Translations under genes and position numbers: made by a program
Notes under the pieces: generated by a model
The model's database searches: none
Told to the model about the DNA's origin: nothing
Seen by the model: only the letters and a program-made list of their open reading frames with translations
Source of the DNA: Copromyces sp. CBS 386.78
Lineage: Eukaryota > Ascomycota > Sordariomycetes > Sordariales > Sordariaceae
DNA: 64,000 nt
Direction: 5' to 3'
Assembly: GCA_030685235.1 (NCBI GenBank)
Contig: MU839139.1
Span: 62,001-126,000, forward strand
Shown: positions 21,210-33,302 of the stretch, piece after piece
Position numbering within the stretch: the stretch's first letter is position 1
How the letters are laid out: every line of letters starts with the position of its first letter

Positions 21210-24200
21210 ATGTCATCCCACGACTCGAACGCCGGTCCGTCCGCCGGGCCTGCTGCGCCACCCAACAACCATCAACCCTCCCCCTCCCCCTCCGCGTCCG
21301 GCACCCCCGGCACCCCCGCCCCAGTAGCAATAGTAGGCATGTCCTGCCGCCTCCCCGGGGACGTTTCCAGCCCAGGGGATTTCTACAGAATGATGTGCCG
21401 GGGCCGATCAGGCTGGTCCAAGATCCCCCAAGACCGATTCAACCAGGAAGCATATAACCACCCGAATCCGGACAAAAAGGGGACCTTCAACTCCCAGGGC
21501 GGGTATTTTATCAACCAAGACTTGGGCGAGTTCGACGCGGCGTTTTTCGATGTCACGAGGCGGGAGGCTGAGGCGATGGGTTAGTAACTCGCTTTTTCTT
21601 TCTCTGGGTTGTGTTTTGTTTGTTGATCCCGGGGCAGGGCACAAGTGATGGAGACAAAAGAGGAAAAACAAACAGATAACAGAGAAAATGGCTAACAACC
21701 CCCTCTCCCCAAAAACAGACCCAGCCCAACGTCTCCTAATGGAATGTACCTACGAAGCCCTGGAAAACGCGGGGATCCCCCGGGAGCGCATCGCCGGTAC
21801 CCGCACCGGCGTCTTCATCGGCGGCAACTACGGCGAGCACCGAATGTCGCACATGCGGGACCTCGACACCATGCCCTCCTTCGACGCCACGGGGAACCAA
21901 CCGGCTTTCCTGTCGGGCCGATTAGCCTATTACTTCAATCTGCACGGCCCGACCTTCACCGTCGACACGGCCTGTTCTTCCTCCTTGCACGCTCTGCATC
22001 TGGCCGTCCAGTCCATCCGAAACGGCGAGTCCGACTCGGCAGTCGTGGGCGCCAGCCACGTTATCACTCAGCCGGATGTATGGGTGTCCATGTCCATGCT
22101 CCGTTTGTTCTCCGACGCAGGAAAGACGTACGCCTTTGATCAAAGAGCCAAGTCCGGCTATGCCCGCGGCGAGGGCTGCGCCGTGATCATCTTGAAACCC
22201 GTCGAACAGGCGCTCAAAGACAACGACCACATCTTTTCCGTCATCACGCACAGCGGCATCTCCCACAACGGGCGCACCGTGGGAATCGTCGCGCCCTCCC
22301 CGGACGAGCAGGAACAGCTGTTGCGGGACGTCTTCACGGCCGCCAAAATCAACCCCCGCGAAGTCGGCTTTTTCGAAGCCCACGGCACGGGAACCAAGAA
22401 GGGCGATCCGATCGAGGCCACGGCCATATACAACGCCGTCGGTCGGCATTTCACCAAAGACGACCCGCTGTATATCGGCAGCAGCAAGCCGAATGTCGGA
22501 CATCTTGAGTGCGCGAGCGGCCTGGTGTCGGTTATCAAGGGCGTGCTCTCGCTTTATTACGGCTTCGTCCTCCCCAACGCGGATTTTGATACCGAAAACC
22601 CAGAGATTCCGTTCCAGAAATGGAACATGGCCGTCGCCAAGCAACAGAGGCCATGGCCGGCAAACAAAAAGTATGCGTGCGTCAACAACTTTGGGTTTTC
22701 CGGGAGCAATTCGACGTGTATCTTGTCCGGGCCACCAGTCCATCGCAGGATCGAGCTGGGCGAGCACGGCGCATACACCACTCCGAGACTGTTTGTGCTG
22801 TCGGCCAACGATGAGCAGGCGCTAAGGACGAGTATCAAGGAGCTGGGTATCTGGCTGGAGCAGCATGCCGAGTTGTATCAGACCACCATGCCGCGGAATC
22901 TGGCCTACACGCTCTGCCAGCGCAGGTCGCATTTCCCGTGGAGGGTGTCGGTCGTTGAAACGATTTGTTCTGGTCTTGCGGGATCGCTAAATGGACACGA
23001 CCTGACTCCCATGCGCGCTTCGTCAGAACAGCCCCGGCTGGCATTCATCTTCACCGGCCAAGGAGCGCAATGGTACGCCATGGGCCGCGAGCTCTTGCAG
23101 TCCCATCCCGTTTACCTGAACTCCATCAAGAGAGCCGACGAGGCTTTGCGAAAAATAGGCGCCGAGTTCTCCATCTACGAGGAACTCACGCGGGACAAGG
23201 AGACGACCAAAGTAGGGCAGGCGCACGTCTCCCAGCCCATCTGCTCCGCTGTGCAGTTGGCCTTGGTAGACCTGCTGGACTCGTTCGGCGTCAAGCCCGG
23301 CGCTGTCACCGGCCACTCCTCGGGCGAGATCGGTGCCGCGTACGCAGCTGGCGCGTTGAGCTTCGAGGGAGCCATGGAAGCCGCTTACTACCGCGGCCAA
23401 ATGATTGTCGAGCTGAAGAAGGCGCACCCGGAGCTCAAAGGCTCCATGCTGGCCGTAGGCGCAGGTGCCGCCGACTGCGAACCTCTTCTCCAGCAGATCA
23501 ACACGTCGGAATCCAAAGCAGTAGTGGCCTGCGAGAACTCGCCCTCCTCCACCACCATATCGGGCGACGAAGCCGCCATCGGCCGGGTCGCCGAGCTGTT
23601 CCAGAAGAAGGGCACCTTCAACCGCAAGCTCTTTGTCGACGTCGCCTACCACTCCCCGCACATGGCCATGATCGCCGACAAATACCTCCAAGCCGTCTCG
23701 CACATCCAGCCGCCTGATTCGCGAGCGTCTTCAACCGTCGAGTTCTACTCGTCTCTGCACGCCCGTCGCCTGGCCTCCCTATCGGAGCTGGGGCCGTCTT
23801 ACTGGGTCGATAACCTCACGCAGCCCGTCCGCTTTTCCACAGCGCTGCAACATCTCATTTCCGACTTCCGGCCGGATATCCTGCTCGAAGTCGGTCCCCA
23901 TGCGGCGTTGAAAGGGCCGATAATGCAAACCATCAAGTACCTCTCTTCCCCACAAAGCGCTGCCAACATGGCCGCAACAGCCACCAAGCTCACCTACCTC
24001 TCTGTCCTCGACCGCTCCAAGTCCGCCGCGCAATCCGCCCTCGAAGCGACCGGTGCTCTCTTCACCCACGGCTATCAGGGGCTGAACTGGTTCAATATCA
24101 ACCACAACCGGGAGGAGTACGAACGTCCGGACTTGGTCACGGGGCTGTACAGCTATCCCTGGACTAGACAGTCGTACTGGGCTGAGAGCAGGATCGCGAG

Positions 24201-27200
24201 GCAGCATCGATTGAAGCCATTCCCGAGACATGATTTGCTGGGCGTCCTGGCAGACTGGAGTTCAGACATTGAGCCTACTTGGAGGAATGTGTTGAGTGCA
24301 AGGGATTTGCCTTGGTTGAAGGATTATGCTGTCCAAGGCCAGGGTCAACGACGAAGGATGGTCTTCCCAGCGTCAGGATTTGTGTCCATGGTGGTGGAGG
24401 CGGCCGGGCAGCTGCATTTGATGAGGCGAGAGGGACATGTTGGGCCCGAGGCGAGCAAGTTTGAGGTCAGAAACCTGAGAGTGGATGAGCAGTTGTGGTT
24501 GGAGGATGAGGACAAGGAGTACGAGGTGCTGCTTACCATCCGGCCTGGCGACGATACTGGCCAGCCAGACTCGTTTCGAATCAGTTCGTTTGAGCAGAGT
24601 CGCGGATGGCAAGAGCATTGTACGGGTTTCGTCAAGGCTGGCTCTGCCTCGCCTGTCCGCCGCCAGCCTCTCGGCTTGTCAAGGGCAAGGGATCAGTCCC
24701 ATCCCAAGACTGTAACCTTCAACGACGACGACGCTGTCTCCTCTGCCTCCTCCTTGGATGATGGACAGTCCGACTCCGCACCCGGCTCTTCATCCCCCAA
24801 ACCAGCTTCTTCCTCGGCCTCGGACAGCGGCTCCATAAACGTCGAAGCAGACGGGCCAGCAGCCCAAGCCCAAGGTTCAACAACTCCCGAGACACCTCCC
24901 TGCTCTGGCCACAGCACCTCCGCCTTCACTTCCCTCGACAAGAAGAATAAGAAGGAGCTCCAACAGAAGCTTGAGCACGCCAAGTCCGGTACACACCCGC
25001 ACCATAATCTCGCGCTTCACTCAACCGAGACCATCTACAGTCACCTGGCTTCCTCCGTCGGCGCTCAATACCCCAGCGATTTCCAGACCTTGACGGAGGT
25101 GACTGCGAATGAAAACACGGCCGCGGCCAACTGTTTGGTGAGAGAAACCAAGACGGAGATGCCGTTCCAGCACGAGACCGGGTATAAAACTCATCCGGCA
25201 ATTTTGGACGAGTTGTTGCAGCTCCCTTTGCTGAGTTTGAGTGCCGCCGGTGGTGGGCATGATAAGACCACTGGAACGTCGTACTTGCCGGCAGCCATCA
25301 GGCATTTGACCATCAGTTCACGGTTGAAGAAAAGGGCTGGTCAAACCTTTTGCGTTCACTCTAACGTAGAGGACAGCAGCAACAAGGGAGATGAAACAAG
25401 CTTCATGATCGAAGCGTTTGTTTCCCCGGGCTCCGCGACCGCGGCCATCTCCATCGCTGGGTTGCAGTTTGACACTCTGGAAGCCGAGAGGGAGGAAAGT
25501 GGTGGGCCGAGGGAGTTGTGTTTCCAGGTCAGATGGGACGAGTTGAAGTCTGAAAACGGGACCGACAATAATAACAAGGCCGATAACAATACCGAAAATA
25601 AAGAGCCAAAGGACAAGCCCACTCGCAACGTAGCAATCATTACCGAAACACCGAACCCCAACAAATCTCCACTGATTAAAGCTGTCTATAACCAGATTGA
25701 GCAGCAGACAGGGAAGCAGGCACGCGTCTCTTCCTTGCAAAACATCACTGACTTTTCCAACACCTCCTTTTTGGTTCTATCCGAACTCGACCAGCCTCTC
25801 GTCAGCTCCCTCAGCAATACGAACTCAGCTGCAGAACAGCAACTGGACCAGATCAAAAGGCTTTTGACCACATCGCCGGGACTGCTTTGGGTAACCCGCG
25901 GCGCAACTCGCTTCCCAACCTCGCCGAATTCCAATATGGCTCTGGGTCTGTTGAGGACGGCGAGGAGTGAAGCTTCGGCGGTTGCTGCCGCATTGGACTT
26001 GGATCCCGAATCGAGACTTTCTGCTGAGCAACAGGCCAACCTGATTTTTCAGGCCTTCAACCGCTCTGTACTCTCCTCTTCTTCTTCTGCTGCAAGCGAC
26101 GAGAACGATGCTGAAAGCGCCGAGCTAGAATTCGCCGAGGAACAGGGCAAGCTATACGTCCCAAGGTTGGAACCTGATCAGCAGCTCAACCTTGAAATCT
26201 CGCGCGAACTCGGTCCCTCCATCCCCTACACACAGTTTTTCCTCCAAGACCCCCCTGAGCTCAACGGGCTGAGACAACTAGAGCTTGCGCCCAGCCAAGG
26301 ACCCAAGGGTGAGCTGGATAACCTCCACTTTGAAGACCGGCCCGAGACTGTCTTGAAAGACGACGAGGTAGAGATCCTGGTGGCGGCAAGTGCCATCACA
26401 CTTGACGATGTCGACTACATCCAGCAGGGCGCCTCCCACCGCCACAGCATCGCGAGGGGCTGTTCTGGCACTGTCTCCCGCGTTGGTAAGGGGGTGCATG
26501 AGGTCGCTGTCGGCGCCAACGTTTGTGCCCTAGCCGAGGGTCGGTTCGGCACGCACGCCCGAGCAAAGGTAACCAGCGTGGTACCGATGAGTAGTAGGCT
26601 AACCCCCGAGGTGGGCGCCGGGATTCCCATTTATGTCGCTCGCGCGTACTACGCCCTGGCCACCATCGCCCATGTCAAGGCAGGCAATAAGCTGATGATT
26701 CAGCTGTCTGGGCCATCCAGTGTCGCGGCGGTGGAGGTTGCCAAGTCGTTGGGCGCAGATACATGGGCGTACGTGACCAACGACGTCGAAATCGAAGCGG
26801 CACGGAAGTTGGGCTTTGCAGAAGAGAGAGTGTTGGATGAGCGAAGCATCTACCTGCGAAGAAAGCTGGATGAAGCCACAGGTGGGACAGGGTTCGATGT
26901 AATCTTGACGGTGGCGGGCGGCAGGAATGAAGGCGAAAGCAAAGCCTGGCAATGCCTAGCTGACTTTGGTCGGTTGATCGAGATCAGAGCATCGGGGAGG
27001 CAAAGCTCGAGGCCGCAATTGGGCGCCAACGCGTCTTTCGTGAGTATCGACATGGTCAGCTTGGCCGAGGGCAGGCCGAAGTTGATGCACAAGACTCTGG
27101 TGGATGTCATGCACAAGCTGGAGAAGGGGGAGTTCCAGCCGCCGACCAAGACGCATGTTTACAAGGTGTCTGAACTAGCAGGTGCGCTCGAGTGGGTGAG

Positions 27201-28532
27201 AGGGGCCGTGACGGTGCACCCGGTTGTGGTGGCTGTTGGCGGGAGAGATCAGGTCAAGGCATGTCATGTCATCTGGACGAAGCTTGTCAGTCAGTTTAGG
27301 CAGTTGGCTAACGAGTAACTAACAGGCAACATACCGCAAGTCGAGAGGGATCTTCCGAAGGGATGGCACTCACATCATCATCGGCGGCACCGGCGGGCTC
27401 GGCCGGTCGATGGCCAAGTACATGGCCGAGCATGGCGCCCGAAACATTGTTCTGTTGTCGAGAAGCGGCGGAGGAAAGGACATGGTTGAGCAGCTGGAGA
27501 AGGAGATTTCCTGCCCTGATGTGAACATTCGGGTGAAGAAGTGCGATGCCAGCGACGAAAGGCAAGTGCGCGAGTTGGTGAAAGACTGCGCGCGAGAGTT
27601 GCCGAGCATCTGTGGTGTCATCCACGCCGCCATGGTGTTGAGGGTATGTGCTATGCCCCGTCGTCCCCTTTATTTCCCTTGTACGAACCCCAGCCAGCTA
27701 ACAGGAAACGCAGGACGTCCTCCTCGAAAGCATGTCCTTTTCTGACTTCAGCCAAGTCGTGCAGCCCAAGGTTGCCGGCGCCTGGAACGTCCACAACGTG
27801 CTCTCCGACACGGGTGCCAACCTCGACTACTTTGTCGTTCTCTCGTCCGCTGCCGGCATCCTCGGCTCTCGCGGCCAAGGGGCCTACGCAGCAGCCAACA
27901 CGTTCCTCGACTCGTTTGTGCAATACCGAGTGCGCAACGGTCTCCCCGCCACCTCTCTCGACCTCACGGCCGTAAGCGACGCCGGGTACCTCGCCGAGAA
28001 TGCCGAGCGGCAGGAGGACATCATGCGCAACTTTGGCAACGAGACGGTATCGGAGCAGGAAGTGCTCGCCTTGTTGTCTGCGGCGGTCCGCGGGGTCGGC
28101 CCGGCCCAAGTGCTCACCGGCCTCAAGCTACATGTGCAGTCTGATGGGTCATGGCCGTACTATGCCTCGGACGCGCGCTTCAGCCAGCTCAAAGCCGACT
28201 CTCTCGCAGCGGCGGAGCGTGAGGGCCTCGTTCCCAAGGCGGCAGCATCAGCGGGCAATGCGTTCCGGGCAGCCAAGACGGACGAGGAAGCCATGGCGAT
28301 TGCGGGGCAGGGCATCCTTCAGAAGCTGTCGGATGTGTTGACGATTGAGGTGGCGAACCTGGATGCGACGAGGAACATTACCAGTTACGGGCTGGATTCG
28401 TTGACGGCCATTGAGCTGCGGAACTGGATTGCCAAGGAGTTGAGGGCCAATTTGCAGATTTTGGAGTTGTTGAGCAGTGGAACCGTGAATGATTTGGCCG
28501 CCATTATTGTGCAAAAGACGAGACATAGCTAG
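21210..28532 (+). CDS. Highly-reducing-type polyketide synthase with defective DH and ER
   Basis: Four exons give 2,348 residues: 21210-21579, 21719-27258, 27326-27643 and 27714-28532. KS (about 38-450) has DTACSSS Cys209, EAHGTGT His345 and NVGHLE His385. AT (about 566-880) has GHSSGE Ser657. The DH hot-dog region (about 961-1330) reads WLKDYAVQG where the family has DHxVxG, so the catalytic His is Tyr993; the partner Asp1287 (HPAILDELLQ) remains. A Ser/Asp/Pro-rich insertion of over 100 residues splits the DH. No methyltransferase is seen. ER (about 1640-1950) lacks the GGVG cofactor motif (QLSGPSSVA at about 1785). KR (about 1985-2170) keeps GGTGGLG, Lys2095, the Ser2120/2121 pair, Tyr2134 and Asn2138. 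ACP Ser2305 lies in GLDSLTA. There is no thioesterase or other release domain. Intron 2 has a GC donor. Expected product: a malonate-derived chain with beta-hydroxyls rather than alkenes, unless trans enzymes act. Confidence 0.92.
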
Positions 28533-28844
28533 AGGTAGTTGTCAAGTGCAAAGTTAAAAGTTGAAGTAGGGTAAACAGCCACAAGCATTAGGCCCAATGC
28601 ACAGACTATGCATGCCACTGCAGTCTGTTAGTGCAGAGTACAGTACCTTAGTCATTCCGCTAACACTACCACATTGCTCGGTTGGCCCCGACGACCCGCC
28701 AATCAATGAGTACCGGGCTCTAAGTACGTACTAGTGGAACTTTCTCCGACCAAGCAAAACACAGAACAGCCAAATCACGAGCAATGGACGACACAAAATG
28801 CGGAACGACCAAGCGCCCAAACAAACGACCATCTGACACATGTC
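28533..28844. other. PKS 3' flank, no gene seen
   Basis: The stretch between the PKS stop and the MITE-like inverted repeat has normal composition and no RIP-like bias. It should contain the PKS 3' UTR. Confidence 0.5.
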
Positions 28845-29048
28845 TTTAGCTGGGAAAATGTATCCTTTTTGCCAAGAACACCCCTCTACTTCCGGTACTT
28901 AGTGGCCTTCCAAAAATTCGCCAAGCGCGCGCAAAAACCAACCAAACTCAGGTGTCTGCGTTGCCAAGAAGTATCTGTGGATAAAATTAACGCCAACCGA
29001 TTGGTCAAAAGACGGCCTTGGCAAAAAGGATACATTTTCCCAGCTAAA
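28845..29048. mobile_element. MITE-like element with perfect 32-bp inverted repeats
   Basis: Bases 28845-28876 (starting TTTAGCTGGGAAAATG) are the exact reverse complement of 29017-29048. The palindrome ends in TTTA/TAAA, so the element proper may be 28849-29044 (196 bp, 28-bp inverted repeats) flanked by TA, which would fit a Tc1/mariner- or pogo-type nonautonomous element. The TA duplication is ambiguous because it is self-complementary. The interior has no transposase. The right end abuts the MULE exactly. Confidence 0.7.
29040..29048. repeat. Left target-site duplication of the MULE (CCAGCTAAA)
   Basis: Nine bases directly before the left terminal inverted repeat are identical to the nine directly after the right one (49197-49205). 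A 9-bp duplication is characteristic of Mutator-like transposons. Confidence 0.85.
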
Positions 29049-29161
29049 CGCATTCGGTAACGATTAAAATCCTAAAAAGTAACGGTCAAGTCCTCCCCAC
29101 TTTTACAGCACGTACAACCGCCCAACCGCCCAGCCCAATCGCGTACTATATATACATCGCT
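29049..29161 (+). repeat. MULE left terminal inverted repeat
   Basis: The 113 bp align without gaps to the reverse complement of 49084-49196. About a dozen positions differ, and in every case this left copy has T for C or A for G. This copy has therefore been RIP-mutated while the right copy is nearly spared. Confidence 0.88.
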
Positions 29162-29657
29162 ACCCAACTTCGTCGCCGTCGCGTATTCTATTAACGACTA
29201 TTAATTATACTACGCAATTAAATAAAACTATTGTAAAACCTTACTAACCGTTATGCAATTATTTTGAGCGATTATTTCATTATTTTTATTATTATTTTGT
29301 AGAATATTATTAAATTTATTATATTACTATACCGCCTGCTTACAAATCTCGCGACTGTATATGTACCCCGTACAACCAAAGTAGGTCATAACTCCCGCAG
29401 GCACCTAGCCGACTATAATAACATATACTAATAACATTTAACTAGAATCCCCAGCCAAAATACCTTCGAATCTAGTACAACTAATTACTCTTAAATAAAG
29501 CGCTTATAAGGAGAATACAATTCCCTTTAAATTTCGACTACTAACGATCCGCCTTCGCCGTCGTTTATTATTACCGCCGCAGTCCCCTAGCGAGCGTACC
29601 GCCGTTAAATAATAGTCTCCAATACTAGCGTTTACGAGACTATTTATTGCTAGCCCC

Positions 29658-29806
29658 TTCGATATAGTATCTAGAGTACGAAATACCCTTAATCAATATG
29701 TCCACCGCCTGGGATTTGTAGTAACGATATTCGTTTAAACGCGTAGTAAGGCTAAGAATAATAATTAAATCATAAGGCAAGATTATAAATATAACTGCGG
29801 TAAGTA
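29658..29806 (+). pseudogene. MULE transposase N-terminal FAR1-like domain relic
   Basis: One frame reads VRNTLNQYVHRLGFVVTIFV, then a stop, then a basic region and DYKYNCGK. The order, an N-terminal helix, the GF-VV strand, a basic K-R run and a Y-C-G end, resembles the FAR1/WRKY-GCM1 DNA-binding domain found at the start of many MULE transposases. Stop codons in the frame are TAA, consistent with C-to-T conversion of Gln codons. The identification rests on pattern only. Confidence 0.55.
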
Positions 29807-30210
29807 GTTTAAATAATAAAATTAGGGTATAAGAAATTGTAATACTAAAAGGATTAAATATAAATATCGAGTAAAGGCGGTCTTATATTAATAAATAGGG
29901 AGTAAATAGTATATTAAAGAAATATATAATTAATATAATTATTTGTTTAACCCTGCTAATTTAGTTATTAATGCTAATTTTCGTTGGTAATAGCGTAAGG
30001 ATTATTAGAAGGATATTGAGACTATTATTAAAAGATTATTTAATATTATTAGAATAATAATACGTTAAATAATTTATTATTTAGCAGTACTCTAGAAAAC
30101 CTCGATTTTAACTTTAATTTAACCGAATTCGTTACTACTATCGACTACGCTAATAATAATAATCTAATATTAAATTTACATAGTTATAAATTTATTATTA
30201 TAGTATAAGA

Positions 30211-30215
30211 GGTTT
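30211..30215. repeat. Target-site duplication of Gypsy element 1 (GGTTT), left copy
   Basis: Identical to 37481-37485 on the far side of the element. Five bases is the usual duplication length for LTR retrotransposons. Confidence 0.8.
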
Positions 30216-30427
30216 TATCACGGGGTGAGGCACTGTTGAGGGTAGGGTAGGATATACGTTATTGTGCGAAGGAGAGGAAAGGAAGGATGTGTGCGGAGGA
30301 CTGGCTATATGGGCGAGAGCCCTGGAAGGCCAGTCCGTACGCGCATATAACCCTACACGTAACCGTGCTATAACAATGGTTATAGTGCGAATATAGGGTA
30401 AGTATATTATAAGTTAATCCTATAATA
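30216..30427 (-). repeat. Gypsy element 1, 3' LTR
   Basis: 212 bp, the same length as 37269-37480. Differences are C/T and G/A only as far as I read. The outer (left) two thirds keeps many C and G that the other copy has lost; the inner end is more mutated here. Confidence 0.85.
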
Positions 30428-33302
30428 CTATCCCCCCTTAAAAGAAGCTCTAGTAGCTTCAAAAATATATATATATAATAATAGCTATTTTCATTCGTAC
30501 AGCTCCATCTCCTTTAATATTTTATTATAATTAATAACTTTTATAAGCAGTATCCTACTTACCTAAATATCTAATAACCTTCATAGGATTTTCCTATATA
30601 GTAATATTAAAGATTCTTCTACCTTCTTATTTAACGGTTTAATCGGTTTACAAATAGTTATAACGCCGTCTAAGAGCGGAGTAAATATATTAATTATAGC
30701 AGCGGTCTCGCAGCGTACTAAGCGGGCGGAGCGCTGTCTAGGGGGCTTAGGAGCGGATTCGGGCTTAAGAGCGGATTTAAATTCGGGCTCGGGATTAAAT
30801 ATTAGGGCAGTATTATTAGCAACGTATTCGGACTATTATTATACTTTAGGAAGTATTAATTTACCAGGATTTTTTTTTATAGAAACGTAGGATTATTTCT
30901 TTATAATTAATAACGTTAACTTTAAATTCCTAAGTAAGCTAATAATTTCCTTTCTATTATACATAGTAGTACTAATAGACATTATTACCTAACTAAGCAT
31001 AATCAATAAACTTTTCGAAATTTTATTCGGTATATTCTTCGTAATTATTTATATAGACTATAATTCTACTATTATTTACCTTAATATTTATTAAAGTATT
31101 TTAACTAAATAGGCTTCTATTAATCTAAGGTTGAATTATCGAAATATAAAATATAAGGGCGTACTTTATATTCAAAAATAGGGCGAGGTATACTATATAA
31201 GATTCCATTCATATAATTTTGAACGGTCCTTTTTAATAGGAGTAAAACTTTAATATTAATCGGCCATTAGCGAAGTTAATTATATTAAAAAATATTAAAT
31301 CCCCTTCCTTATATTTAAATAAATTAATTCGGCAACGGTTAGCGTTATTTTTATACTATATTTAAATACGCTTTATTTATTAGAATATAAAATTCTAAAT
31401 TATTTAAAAATAATTAATTAATTTATTAGCTTTATAAAACTTTTTTAATTAGGCGGGTAATAAATTTAGGTATAGCGGGGTACGAAGTTTTATATTTATT
31501 CAGGGGTGAAAATTATAATTAGCGAAGAAAGGCGAAATATTAATCGACAATAATATTATATTATTACCTATAAATTTAACGAAAGGAAATTATTCAATTT
31601 AATTAATTTATACCTAATTAATATAAAAACGAAGGAATTATTCTATTTCTACATTAATATACTCTATCTAAGCATTAATTTAAGGGTAAAAAGCGGAGGT
31701 TAGTTTACAGGTAACGGCCAACTATTTATATAGAATATTCTAAAAACGTAAAACGAATTACGTATTACGATTAAAAAAGATTATATTTAGTAAACTATAA
31801 AAGTAATATACCCAGTCAATAAAACAATTAATTAATTCTTTAACTTCCAAAATTACCGTTAAAATATAATAACGTATTTTAATTAATTAGTTAACAACGA
31901 CGGTAATATATTTAAAAATTTAGCCGAAGTAAACATTTAAAAGTAGTAGAGTAACGTAATTACTAGAAATATTTTTCTATAATACAAACGAAATTTTAAA
32001 AAGTTTAAATAGGCCGGCGGATCCTCGTTTTAAAACCTTCGTTTTAATATAGGGGAGATAACCTTTATAAAAAACTCTAATATTATAAACTATCCCTTCT
32101 TAATAAAAATCGTATTAAAAAAGGTCGTAAATCGCATTACGGCTAAGGTATTCTACGCTAGGGGAATTATATTAATAGCTAATTAAAACGAATTGAAATT
32201 CTTTATTATACAAGTTAATAATAACTCTATTAAACTACCTAATAATTCTATTACTAATTACCTAATATTCTACAAATATTTTATAGAATACCTTTTTAAT
32301 ATTAGGGGTCTATTACTTACAAATAGGGTCTAATAAATAGGAAATAACCTCTTAAAAAAAAATTAAAATTTCGTAGTTATTTAAAATAATATTATTAATA
32401 GATTTATTATTATAGTTGCTTATTGAGCGAAAAGTAAAATTTAAAGGATTAAAGTAATTGTCTTCGAATTATACGGAATTTAAAAGTACTTATTAGCGGG
32501 CTACCAAATAATTATTATTAATATTAGCGGGGCAGTTATTAGGTTTACAGCTTAAAGTATTAGGGCGAAGGTTCTATAATCCTAGGGTATATTTAATTAA
32601 AAAGTTAAACCGTAATAAAAATTAGGACTACTTTATATAACGCTAAGTAAGTTACTTATTAATTATAAAAGTTTAAAGGTTTTTATAGTCAGTTAAAATA
32701 TTGAAAAATTATTAAGCACCTTCGAATTCTAGCTTCTACTTTTCGAATATTTTAATAATAGCGAATAATTCTTTATTATATATATTATAATTATATTTTT
32801 AAAACGAATATTTTAATAAAAAGTAGGTAACGGGGTAGAAGACACTATTATCCTTATATTAGGATAGGGTACTTCTTACGGCCTAATTGGAGGTATTTAT
32901 TTTAATTACCGTTTTTTTAGACTAATTGTAAATTTTTAATATAAGTCCGCTAATAAAAATTCGTTTTAAAGTTTCGAAAGCGGAATTATACGTAATAAAT
33001 TATAATTATATAGTATCCTTCTTTATAAGGTTATATAACGGTCCTACTATTATTGAGAAATCTTTAATAAAACGGCGGTAGAAATTTACGAAATTTAAAA
33101 AAGACTATAAGGATTTCTTAAACTAAAAAACCGCCTAATCAATAACGGCTTTAACTTTTTTTAAATCTATTTCAATACTTCTTAGTATAATAATAAAGCC
33201 TAAATACTTTATTCGTATTATATAAAATTCGTACTTATCGATGTTAACACTAAGGCTTACTTTAATTAACCAGTCGAGAATATCGTTAACGTACTATTTA
33301 TA

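Noticed and set aside
23023..23703. Long open frames antisense to and out of frame with the PKS
   Set aside because: Shadows produced by GC-rich codon use; the sense frame has continuous PKS motifs.
28734..29060. 108-codon frame after the PKS
   Set aside because: It runs through both arms of the MITE-like inverted repeat and into the MULE; a chance frame.
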